From Actinomycetes bacterium (GTDB lineage: Bacteria; Actinomycetota; Acidimicrobiia; Acidimicrobiales; RAAP-2), in assembly GCA_021803085.1 (NCBI GenBank), contig JAJZMD010000273.1, positions 1-32,910 of the forward strand: DNA of 32,910 nucleotides, read 5' to 3'. How positions within the stretch are numbered: the first letter of the stretch is position 1; each line of letters starts with the position of its first letter. The notes beneath the pieces are model-generated. The model worked only from the letters and a program-made list of their open reading frames with translations. It searched no databases and was not told where the DNA came from. Shown in pieces: positions 1-6,807 of the stretch. A program made the position numbers and the translations under genes.

Positions 1-2
1 CG

Positions 3-557
3 GACGACTTCGTCGTCATGTGCTCGACCCTCTCTGAGGCTGAAGTTGCCCAGCGGCGGGCAACCGCCATGATGGGCGACCTCGGTCTCTCGCTCCACCC
101 CGAGAAGACCCGCGTGGTCGACCTTCGGGAGGGCAGGGAGGGCTTTGACTTCCTGGGCTGGCACTTCCATGCCCGCATGTCCGGCAAGCTGTGGGAACGT
201 GAGCGGGTCGTCCGCTACTACCTCCATCGCTGGCCGTCGGTGCGGTCGATGAAACGGGCCAGAGCCAGGATCAAGGCCATGACCAGTCGGAGCCAGGTCG
301 GGATGGAGTTGGAGGCCGTGATCAAACGGCTGAACCTGTTCCTGCGGGGATGGGGCAACTACTTCCGGACCGGCAACGCTGCCGCCAAGTTTGTCGAGAT
401 GGACCGCTACGTGGCGTGGCGGCTCAGACGCTTCTTGAAGAAGAAGCGGGGCCGTAACCTGCGAGCGGGCCAGGCGAACCGGTGGACGCGCACCTGGTGC
501 CACGACCAGGGCCTGCACCAGCTCATGGGCACCATCCGATACCCGAAGGCAGCGTAA
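3..557 (+). CDS. ltrA: Group II intron reverse transcriptase/maturase, C-terminal part (5' truncated by window edge)
   Basis: The protein copies intron RNA into DNA and helps splicing. The frame begins with DDFVVMCS, the second half of the YADD catalytic motif of the reverse transcriptase, so all upstream RT motifs are off the left edge. It continues with HPEKTRVVDL and FDFLGWHFH, which match the end of the palm domain, and then a maturase (GIIM) domain with the typical LRGWGNYFR segment and a basic C-terminus (FLKKKRGRNL). It stops about 24 bases before domain V. There is no HNH nuclease domain. The visible part has no internal stop or frameshift, so the ORF may be functional, but completeness cannot be judged. 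The family call is firm; the gene symbol is generic. Confidence 0.9.
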   Translation, partial: DDFVVMCSTLSEAEVAQRRATAMMGDLGLSLHPEKTRVVDLREGREGFDFLGWHFHARMSGKLWERERVVRYYLHRWPSVRSMKRARARIKAMTSRSQVGMELEAVIKRLNLFLRGWGNYFRTGNAAAKFVEMDRYVAWRLRRFLKKKRGRNLRAGQANRWTRTWCHDQGLHQLMGTIRYPKAA

Positions 558-580
558 CCATGTCCAGAATGACCGTCGGT

Positions 581-662
581 GAGCTGTATGCGGGAAAACC
601 GCACGTACAGATCGAAAGGGGGATGGGGAACCGGGCCATTTCGGCACCGCGCCCCTGACTAC
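581..662 (+). ncRNA. Group II intron domains V and VI (3' end of intron RNA)
   Basis: Bases 581-613 fold as a domain V hairpin. They start with the catalytic AGC (582-584), have a GAAA tetraloop at 594-597 and a two-base CG bulge, and the stem CTGTA pairs with TACAG. The usual G-U wobble at the third pair appears to be G-A here (GAG opposite ATC), a departure from the family norm. The G-rich stretch that follows (615-635) and the closing CCCCTGACTAC look like domain VI and the 3' terminus, but the branch-site A and the splice junction are only approximate. Confidence 0.7.
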
Positions 663-664
663 CA

Positions 665-991
665 ATGGCACCGAAGGCACAGAACGGACCGGGCAGGGCG
701 CAGCGGAAGGGCGCCTCCGCTGGGGGACGGACGACGGTATCGACGAAGCCGCGCGTCGGGCGCTACACGGCGCCGGAGTCGAGCGGGAAGTACACGCCCC
801 CGGTCCCCAAGACCGTCCGGAAGAGCCCGCGCTGGTTCGGCGGGGCCGTGCTCGGCCTGCTCGTCCTCGGCGTCCTTCTCATCCTCCTGAATTACCTGAC
901 CGTGCTGCCCGGCTCCGTGTCCGCGTGGTACCTCGTGGCGGGGCTCGTCGTCATCTTCGGCGGTTTCGTCATGGCGACCCGCTACCACTGA
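665..991 (+). CDS. crgA: CrgA-family cell division membrane protein
   Basis: CrgA is a small actinobacterial membrane protein that joins the divisome and contacts FtsZ, FtsQ and penicillin-binding proteins. This 108-residue protein has a basic, Pro/Gly-rich cytoplasmic N-terminus, then SPRWFG leading into a first membrane helix (about 55-78), a short loop and a second helix (about 86-104) ending in MATRYH. That matches the family pattern of P-x-W before helix 1 and a short aromatic/His terminus. The ATG at 665 is the only good start, but no Shine-Dalgarno sequence is visible because the intron end sits directly in front of it. The next gene starts 10 bases downstream in the same direction. 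Confidence 0.87.
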   Translation: MAPKAQNGPGRAQRKGASAGGRTTVSTKPRVGRYTAPESSGKYTPPVPKTVRKSPRWFGGAVLGLLVLGVLLILLNYLTVLPGSVSAWYLVAGLVVIFGGFVMATRYH

Positions 992-1001
992 CCGTCCTGC
1001 C

Positions 1002-1622
1002 GTGTCCGCGTACGCGCAATGGGAGCGGCGGGCGCTCTGCGACCTGATGCTCGAGGTGGGGCCCGACGCGCCGACGCTGTGCGAGGGGTGGAGCGTCCGG
1101 GACCTCGCGGGCCACCTCGTCCTGCGGGAGCGCCGCCCGGACGCTGCCGTCGGGATCCTCGTCAAGCCACTGCGGTCCTATACCGACCGCGTGCAGCACC
1201 GGCTCTCCGACCGGTCGTGGCCGACAGTGGTCGAGGACGTACGGTCGGGCCCGCCGGCGCTGCTCCGCGCGGTCGACGAGCAGGTGAACGTCGTCGAGAT
1301 GTTCGTCCACCACGAGGACGTCCGGCGCGCGCAGCCCGACGCCCTGCCGCGCACGCTGGACCCCGGCGAGGAGCGGACCCTGTGGGCCCGGCTCGTGCCG
1401 ATGGCGCGCCTCGTTCGTCGCAGGCTGCCGGTCGGCGTGACGCTGGAGGCCCCGGGTTTCGGGCGTGTGAAGGCCCGGCGGGGCGAGCCGCACGTCACCG
1501 TGTCCGGGCCACCCGGCGAGCTCGTGCTCTTCGCGACCGGCCGCCGCCGTGCCGCTCGTGTGGACGTCTCGGGCCCGCCGGATGCGGTGTCCCGGCTCGA
1601 GGCGGCACGGCTGGGCTTCTGA
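1002..1622 (+). CDS. TIGR03085 family metal-binding protein (DinB/mycothiol-dependent isomerase-like)
   Basis: This protein of 206 residues belongs to the actinobacterial TIGR03085 group, related to mycothiol-dependent maleylpyruvate isomerases and the DinB four-helix fold. Visible hallmarks are ERRALCDLMLEVGPDAPTLC near the N-terminus, WSVRDLAGHLVLRERRPDAA, and VNVVEMFVHHEDVRRAQP in the middle. The His residues in GHL and HHEDVRR are the likely metal ligands of this fold. The C-terminal third resembles the sterol-carrier-like half found in these proteins. The GTG at 1002 gives the family's usual N-terminus. The biochemical role is unknown. It is probably cotranscribed with crgA (10-base gap) and converges on DUF3817 with a 4-base gap. 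Confidence 0.85.
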   Translation: MSAYAQWERRALCDLMLEVGPDAPTLCEGWSVRDLAGHLVLRERRPDAAVGILVKPLRSYTDRVQHRLSDRSWPTVVEDVRSGPPALLRAVDEQVNVVEMFVHHEDVRRAQPDALPRTLDPGEERTLWARLVPMARLVRRRLPVGVTLEAPGFGRVKARRGEPHVTVSGPPGELVLFATGRRRAARVDVSGPPDAVSRLEAARLGF

Positions 1623-1626
1623 GCGG

Positions 1627-2094
1627 TCACCCGAGCGCGTGCGGCCCGCCGCCGGCGGTGCGAGCGCGGATCTCCGGGAAGGCCGACCGAATCCGTCCGG
1701 TCACCCAGTGCTCGACCACGAAGGCGAGGACCGGGACGAAGCCGGCACCGATCATCGCCGCCATCTGAAGGAGCGTGAATCGCGCCCGGCGCGCCAGGTC
1801 GACGGCGGCCAGCAGGTACACCATGTAGAAGATTCCGTGCACCGGCCCCACCACGGAGTCGACCTCGGGGATGCCCGCAGCGAATTGGAGCGGGACGCCG
1901 ACGAAGCAGAGCGTCGCGAGCCCGACGCCCACGGCATAGGCGAGCACCCGGTACCGAGTGAGCGCCGCGCCGAGGCCCTTGGACGGGTCCTCCACGTCGC
2001 CCGGACGCGCGTAACCGGGCGCGATCCGGCCGACGGTCCTGCGGAGGTCCTCTCCGTGCCCTCGGCGCGAGGACGGTCCGTCGTCGGTTGTCAC
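1627..2094 (-). CDS. DUF3817 domain membrane protein
   Basis: A 155-residue protein with a polar N-terminal tail of about 45 residues followed by a DUF3817 domain. RYRVLAYAVGVGLATLCFVGVPLQF forms the first helix, VDSVVGPVHGIFYMVYLLAAVDLARRARF the second, and MAAMIGAGFVPVLAFVVEHWV the third. The GPVHG-x-x-YMVYL and P-V-L-A-F-x-x-E-x-W signatures are typical of this integral membrane family, whose function is not known. The stop lies 4 bases from the stop of the convergent gene, leaving no room for a separate terminator. The thiolase gene upstream is on the same strand, 63 bases away. Confidence 0.83.
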   Translation of the reverse strand: MTTDDGPSSRRGHGEDLRRTVGRIAPGYARPGDVEDPSKGLGAALTRYRVLAYAVGVGLATLCFVGVPLQFAAGIPEVDSVVGPVHGIFYMVYLLAAVDLARRARFTLLQMAAMIGAGFVPVLAFVVEHWVTGRIRSAFPEIRARTAGGGPHALG

Positions 2095-2157
2095 CGGCGG
2101 TCGAGCCTAGCGACGAGCCCGTCCGACCGGGCGTCGTCGAAAGTGGCGTCCGGGGAC

Positions 2158-3336
2158 TCAGCTCAGCCGCTCGACGACCGTGGCGTTGGCGAGCCCGCCT
2201 CCCTCGCACATGGTGAGCAGGCCGAAGCGGCCGCCCGAGCGCTCGAGCTCGTGCACGAGGGTGGCCATGAGCTTGGCGCCCGATGCACCGAGGGGGTGGC
2301 CGAGGGCGATTGCGCCGCCGTTGACGTTGACCCTCGCCATGTCGGGGTGGATCTCGCGTTGCCACGCGAGCACGACCGACGCGAACGCCTCGTTGATCTC
2401 GAAGAGGTCGATGTCGTCCAGCGAGAGCTTTGCCCGTTCGAGCACGGCGCGGGTGGCCGGGATCGGCCCGGTGAGCATGGTCACCGGATCGACGCCGGCG
2501 AGCGCGAACGCGACGAAGCGAGCTCTCGGTGCCAGCCCGAGTGCGTTGGCGCGCTCCTCGCTCATGATGAGGACCGCGGACGCTCCATCGGTGATCTGCG
2601 AGGAGTTTCCCGCCGTGATCTTGCCGCCAGGCTTGAAGGCAGGCTTCAGCTGACCGAGCGCCTCGAGCGAGGTGTCCGGCCGGACGCCCTCGTCGGCGGT
2701 CGCGACCACGTCGGTGTCGGCGCCCTCGTCGTCGCGCACGGCCACGGGCACGATCTCCCGCACGAAGCGGCCGCCCGCGGTCGCTCTCGCCGCGCGCCGG
2801 TGGCTGCCGAGCGAGTACGTGTCGAGCTCCTCACGGCTGATCTGCCACTGGTCGGCGATCAACTCGGCGGAGATGCCCTGGTTCACGAGACCGCCCCGGT
2901 CCGCGTAACGGGTGACCACCCGCGGGCCGAACGGCATTCCGAGATCGCGCACGACCGAGGAGCCCATCGGCGTGCGCGTCATGCTCTCGACGCCCCCCGC
3001 GACGACGACGTCGTACGCACCGGCGATCACGCCTTGCGCGGCGAAGTGGATCGCTTGCTGGGACGAGCCGCACTGGCGGTCGACCGTGGTGGCCGGCACG
3101 GACTCGGGCCAGCCGGCGGCGAGGACCGCGTTCCGCGCGACGTTCAGCGATTGCTCCGACACCTGCATGACACAGCCCAAGATGACGTCGTCGACGCATG
3201 CGGGGTCCAGGTCGTTGCGTGACTGGAGCCCCTTCAGCGCTTCGGACGCCAGATCGGCGGCGTGCCAGTTCTTGAACACGCCGTTGCGCTTGCCGCCCGG
3301 AGTCCGGACGGCGTCGACGATGACCGCGGTCGTCAT
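2158..3336 (-). CDS. Acetyl-CoA C-acyltransferase (thiolase)
   Basis: This enzyme cleaves 3-ketoacyl-CoA or condenses two acyl-CoAs, in beta-oxidation or acetoacetyl-CoA metabolism. The 392-residue protein has the complete thiolase active site: nucleophilic Cys89 in DRQCGSSQQAIHFA, GGVESMTRTPMG, His347 in GGAIALGHPLGASG, and the second catalytic Cys377 in MCEGGGLANA. The reading frame extends upstream to 3528, but the ATG at 3336 gives the standard MTTAVIVDAVRTPGGKRNG start and has a strong AGGAGG Shine-Dalgarno sequence 9 bases before it. No other beta-oxidation genes adjoin it, so degradative FadA and biosynthetic use cannot be told apart. Confidence 0.93.
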   Translation of the reverse strand: MTTAVIVDAVRTPGGKRNGVFKNWHAADLASEALKGLQSRNDLDPACVDDVILGCVMQVSEQSLNVARNAVLAAGWPESVPATTVDRQCGSSQQAIHFAAQGVIAGAYDVVVAGGVESMTRTPMGSSVVRDLGMPFGPRVVTRYADRGGLVNQGISAELIADQWQISREELDTYSLGSHRRAARATAGGRFVREIVPVAVRDDEGADTDVVATADEGVRPDTSLEALGQLKPAFKPGGKITAGNSSQITDGASAVLIMSEERANALGLAPRARFVAFALAGVDPVTMLTGPIPATRAVLERAKLSLDDIDLFEINEAFASVVLAWQREIHPDMARVNVNGGAIALGHPLGASGAKLMATLVHELERSGGRFGLLTMCEGGGLANATVVERLS

Positions 3337-3620
3337 GGCGAGCCACCTCCTCGACCGACGTCGGCCCCGCAGAGCGGGCGCTTGCTGCCTGAGGTTCATC
3401 GTAGCGGCGCCCCCTGTCATCCTCCTGCCCCCGTGGCGCACCGGTCGGAGGTCGGTCCGGGCGGGGTCCGGCGCCCCGGCGCGTGGAATGGCGAGCACGT
3501 CGTCAACGCCGACTGTGGGCTCGGCCAACCTCCTCGATCTCTCGCCCCGGCTCTCCGGTGCGCGGGGTCCTCGGGTTGACGCTCTATCGTGACGTTCCCA
3601 GCGGACGAGAGAGGGCTGGC

Positions 3621-4313
3621 ATGGCGATGTCAGGGGGTGCCTGGCGGACCGGGCGGCGATCGACGGTGCGGCGCCTCCCCGAACGGGGCGCCTACGACCG
3701 CGCGACGATCGAGGCGATCCTCGACGAGGGGCTCATCTGCCATCTGGGGTTCTGCGGCGACGAGGGACCCGTCGTCGTCCCCATGGCTTATGCGCGCGTC
3801 GGGGACGCGGTGTACGTCCACGGCTCGCCAGCGAACCGCACGTTGCGCGCGACCGGGACGGGTATGCCGGTCTGCCTCGTGGTGACGCTGGTGGACGGGC
3901 TCGTCTTCGCACGTTCGGGCTTCCACCACTCGATCAACTACCGCTCGGTCGTGATCTACGGGACGGCGGAGGAGGTGGCAGACCCTTCCGAGAAGCGCGC
4001 GGCCCTCGACGCCGTTGTCGAGCAGATCGCCCCTGGCCGTGCCGCGGAGGCTCGTGGCGCGACGGGAGAGGAGCTGCGCGCGACCCGGGTGGTGCGGGTC
4101 TCGATCGACGAGGCGTCGGCCAAGATCCGGACCGGTGGCCCGAAGGACGACCCAGCGGACATCGAGGCCGGTGGGATCTGGGCCGGCCACCTGCCGCTCG
4201 TGGTCGTGCCTGGAGCGCCGGTGCCGGACGCCGACTGCGACGAGCACCTCGGTGTCCCTGACTACGTGGCGCACTACCGTCGCCCCTCCGGACCGCCACG
4301 CGCCACCCGATAG
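3621..4313 (+). CDS. Pyridoxamine 5'-phosphate oxidase-family (NimA-related) flavin-binding protein
   Basis: A 230-residue split-barrel flavoprotein of the COG3467 type. Recognisable parts are RRLPERGAYDRATIEAILDEGLICHLGF, VVVPMAYARVGDAVYVHGSPANRTLR, VCLVVTLVDGLVFARSGFHHSINYRSVVIYG, and the C-terminal EASAKIRTGGPKDDPAD...WAGHLPL block. These define the family that includes nitroimidazole-resistance-type proteins. Substrate is unknown and could be FMN-dependent reduction or flavin/haem storage. The frame is open from 3483, but the ATG at 3621 follows GAGAGGG and gives the usual N-terminus; an ATG at 3627 is also possible. The 284 bases between this gene and the thiolase gene, which is transcribed away from it, must hold both promoters, but I see no convincing consensus. 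Confidence 0.86.
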   Translation: MAMSGGAWRTGRRSTVRRLPERGAYDRATIEAILDEGLICHLGFCGDEGPVVVPMAYARVGDAVYVHGSPANRTLRATGTGMPVCLVVTLVDGLVFARSGFHHSINYRSVVIYGTAEEVADPSEKRAALDAVVEQIAPGRAAEARGATGEELRATRVVRVSIDEASAKIRTGGPKDDPADIEAGGIWAGHLPLVVVPGAPVPDADCDEHLGVPDYVAHYRRPSGPPRATR

Positions 4314-4359
4314 GGTCCCGGACCGCCACCCGCCACCGTCACGACCGCTTCCTAGGCTC

Positions 4360-5118
4360 GTGTCTGTGGGAGGGCGCAGGGCAGCGGTGGCGCGCGCGAC
4401 GGCGGTGACGGTGCTCGCGCCGATCGTCGCGGTGGGTGTCGTCGCTGCGTCGGCCAGCGTCGCAGCGTTCGACCTGCACGCGGCCATCTTCGTCGGGGCC
4501 TGGGCGTGGCTCGGTGACGCCGCCCTCGCGCTGGACGTGTGCGCCGGCACCGCGTTGCTCGGCCTCCCCGCCGCCGTCCGTCGGGAACGAGCCGCACGGT
4601 CAGGGATCGTGGGGGTCGATGCCATGTCGGGAAGGGAGTTCGAGGAGCGGCTCGCTCTGCTGTTCGAGAGCATGGGCTACGAGGTGGTCCGTACCCGGGC
4701 GACCGGCGACTTCGGGGCGGACCTCCTCTTGGAGCGCGAGGACGGGCGAGTGGTCGTACAGGCGAAGCGGTACGTCGCCAAGGTCGGGATCGAAGCAGTG
4801 CAGCAGGTGATCGGCGCCATCGGGTACTACGACGCCGCCCACGCGCTTGTCGTCACCAACTCGACGTGCACCCCCGCTGCAGCGGCCCTGGCTGCGGCCC
4901 ACGGCGTCGAGCTCGTGGAGCGCGAGAGGCTGGTCGGGCTCCTTGCGGCACACCCGCTCGCGGTGGCCCGCTCCTCAGCGGCGGCCCTGCTCGCTCGAGA
5001 GGTCGGAGGCGGGGCCGTCCTCGTGGCGTTCATGGTGGGTGTCGTCGCGCGGGCGACCTGGCGGACGTCACGGTCGGCGCTCCGCCTCTCTGCGGCACTC
5101 TGGCGGGCGGTTCGCTGA
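4360..5118 (+). CDS. Membrane-anchored Mrr-type restriction endonuclease-like protein
   Basis: The N-terminal 70 residues carry two hydrophobic segments (about 8-35 and 40-65). They are followed by a PD-(D/E)xK nuclease domain of the Mrr_cat type: FEERLALLFESMGYEVVRTRATGDFGADLLLEREDGRVVVQAKRY. The Asp of GADL and the Gln-Ala-Lys of VQAKR are the catalytic D...QxK set, and the later block AHALVVTNSTCTPAA matches the end of this fold. Such membrane-tethered Mrr-like proteins are common and poorly understood; proposed roles include cutting modified or foreign DNA and stress nucleases. A third hydrophobic stretch near the C-terminus (VLVAFMVGVVA) is present. The start is uncertain: GTG 4360 is used here and GTG 4366 is close. 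The longer open frame to 4015 only overlaps the previous gene. Confidence 0.8.
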   Translation: MSVGGRRAAVARATAVTVLAPIVAVGVVAASASVAAFDLHAAIFVGAWAWLGDAALALDVCAGTALLGLPAAVRRERAARSGIVGVDAMSGREFEERLALLFESMGYEVVRTRATGDFGADLLLEREDGRVVVQAKRYVAKVGIEAVQQVIGAIGYYDAAHALVVTNSTCTPAAAALAAAHGVELVERERLVGLLAAHPLAVARSSAAALLAREVGGGAVLVAFMVGVVARATWRTSRSALRLSAALWRAVR

Positions 5119-5126
5119 GGCGCGAC

Positions 5127-5159
5127 CGGTTCTTCGCCAGTGTCCCCGGCGCAGAACCG
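5127..5159 (+). terminator. Hairpin after the Mrr-like gene, candidate terminator
   Basis: CGGTTCT plus CGCC (5127-5133, 5135-5138) pairs with GGCG plus AGAACCG (5148-5151, 5153-5159), with one mismatch and a 9-base loop, starting 8 bases after the stop codon. There is no T tract, as is common in high-GC actinobacteria, so termination is inferred from position. Confidence 0.4.
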
Positions 5160-5229
5160 CGTCCCAGCTGGAGGGTGCGTGTAACGTACGCGGGTCGGCA
5201 CGCCTCCGGCGAGGGCGCGGGAGGAGCGG

Positions 5230-5352
5230 ATGAGCGGGCTGTGGTCTTGGCGCCGCAGGCGGAACCGTGCCCCGTCGCTCCCCGTGGTCACGCACGTCGG
5301 GCGGGGGGCGAGGAGGTGCCGCCTGCGCGGCGAAGGGCGCGAGGGCAGGTGA
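5230..5352 (+). CDS. Small basic ORF (40 aa) coupled to the next gene
   Basis: The ORF starts at an ATG preceded by GGGAGGAGCGG, a strong Shine-Dalgarno sequence, and its TGA overlaps the GTG start of the next gene (GTGA at 5349-5352). The predicted product is 40 residues and very Arg-rich (12 Arg), with WSWRRRRNR near its N-terminus and no recognisable domain. Placement and ribosome site suggest that it is translated and couples translation into the downstream gene, which has only a weak ribosome site of its own. It could be a leader peptide rather than a functional protein. Codon bias is hard to judge at this length. Confidence 0.42.
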   Translation: MSGLWSWRRRRNRAPSLPVVTHVGRGARRCRLRGEGREGR

Positions 5353-5915
5353 CGGTGACGACCGGGGGGCCGGACGTCGCGGTCGTGGTCCGCGCCCTGT
5401 CCGAAGCCAACGTCCAGTTCGTCGTCGTGGGGGAGCCTGCCGAGGGTCGCCCGTTACGGCTGGTGGTGTCGCGCCACCCCACGAACCTCGACGCGCTCAG
5501 CCGTGCGCTCGACGGGCTCGAGTCCACGCTGCGGAGCCCCGGGGGGGCCGCGCGAGGCGTGGGCGCGCGAGGCGAAGCCGCAGCCGGCGAGGGGGCGTAC
5601 GCCGACGCGCCCGTGCGTGTCGGCGACCCGCTCGGGACGATCTCCGTCGAGACTGCGGGCGGTGACGTGGACCTGCTCTTCGGAGGTGCTCGCCGGTCCT
5701 TCTACGCCGAGGTGGTTCTGCACGCGCAAGAGCGCGAGGTCGGCGGCATGCTCGTGCAGTGGACCCGGCAGCTTCCTGTCGTGGGGCCGTTGCCGCGGAC
5801 GACAAGCAGGATGCTGGGCAGGCGGCTTCTCTCGCTCGCCGAAGGGCTCCTCCACCTCGTGGAGCGGCACGGCGGGGAGGACTCAGAGGAAGAGGACCCC
5901 GGAAGCGACGGCTGA
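5349..5915 (+). CDS. Nucleotidyltransferase-like protein without clear catalytic residues
   Basis: I cannot name a family with certainty. The 188-residue product begins VAVVVRALSEANVQFVVVGEPAEGRPLRLVVSRHPTNLDALSRALDGL. This resembles the first half of minimal nucleotidyltransferase (MNT/AbiEii-like) proteins, including the strand before the active site and the NL-x-x-L-x-x-AL helix. DPLGTISVETAGGDVDLLFGG recalls their later T-x-x-G-x-LDLL strand. However, the GG/GS motif and the DxD pair are replaced (VVGEPAEG and RLVVS), so catalysis is doubtful. The C-terminus is acidic (EDSEEEDPGSDG). The GTG at 5349 overlaps the upstream small ORF. A poly-G run near 5536 is a possible indel site, but the frame stays open. 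Convergent with the HU gene. Confidence 0.55.
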   Translation: MTVTTGGPDVAVVVRALSEANVQFVVVGEPAEGRPLRLVVSRHPTNLDALSRALDGLESTLRSPGGAARGVGARGEAAAGEGAYADAPVRVGDPLGTISVETAGGDVDLLFGGARRSFYAEVVLHAQEREVGGMLVQWTRQLPVVGPLPRTTSRMLGRRLLSLAEGLLHLVERHGGEDSEEEDPGSDG

Positions 5916-6005
5916 CGGCCTGCTGACCGGAACCGACCGCACGGCACGCCCCCGGGCGGCTGCGTGGAGGGGACGTCCCCGGGCGGTTCCGGCCCCGTCG
6001 GCGAT

Positions 6006-6641
<636 letters not shown>

Positions 6642-6691
6642 GGGATCCGTCCTTTCGTTGTTCCAAGAGCCAGTTCACGTTGATTGCCGAC

Positions 6692-6719
6692 ACGATACAG
6701 GTACACGCCTAACCGTCAA
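6692..6719 (-). promoter_or_regulatory. Sigma-A-type promoter for the HU gene
   Basis: On the minus strand a TTGACG -35 hexamer (6714-6719) and a TATCGT -10 hexamer (6692-6697) are separated by 16 bases, about 50 bases upstream of the hupB start codon. The region is clearly AT-richer than its surroundings. This is one of the few near-consensus promoters in the window, which suits a highly expressed nucleoid protein. Confidence 0.65.
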
Positions 6720-6807
6720 GGTATTTCAACGAGAAGTCGAACCCTCTGGCGCGCCGGACTGTCGGAAAGACGTGGGGCGAACCGTCGCGCGCGGCCCGCT
6801 CCCCCTT

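Larger units (their letters stand above)
1..662 (+). mobile_element. Group II intron, 3' portion (ORF end plus domains V-VI)
   Basis: The left edge lies inside a group II intron. The reading frame open at base 3 encodes the end of an intron reverse transcriptase/maturase. Just behind it is an RNA segment with the look of domain V and then a G-rich domain VI-like segment ending near 662. The maturase has no HNH endonuclease domain after its maturase domain, which fits a bacterial class C-like intron. The 5' half is outside the window. The exact 3' splice site is inferred and may be off by about 15 bases. Confidence 0.8.

Noticed and set aside
3570-3605. TTGACG near 3576 as a promoter for the PNPOx-like gene
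   Set aside because: The only AT-rich hexamer nearby (TATCGT) is 3 bases away, and nothing fits a -10 at 16-18 bp.
5969-5980. GGGGACGTCCCC palindrome as a terminator or operator between convergent genes
   Set aside because: Short, no loop for a stable hairpin, no T tract and no second copy near a promoter. It is probably chance in GC-rich DNA.
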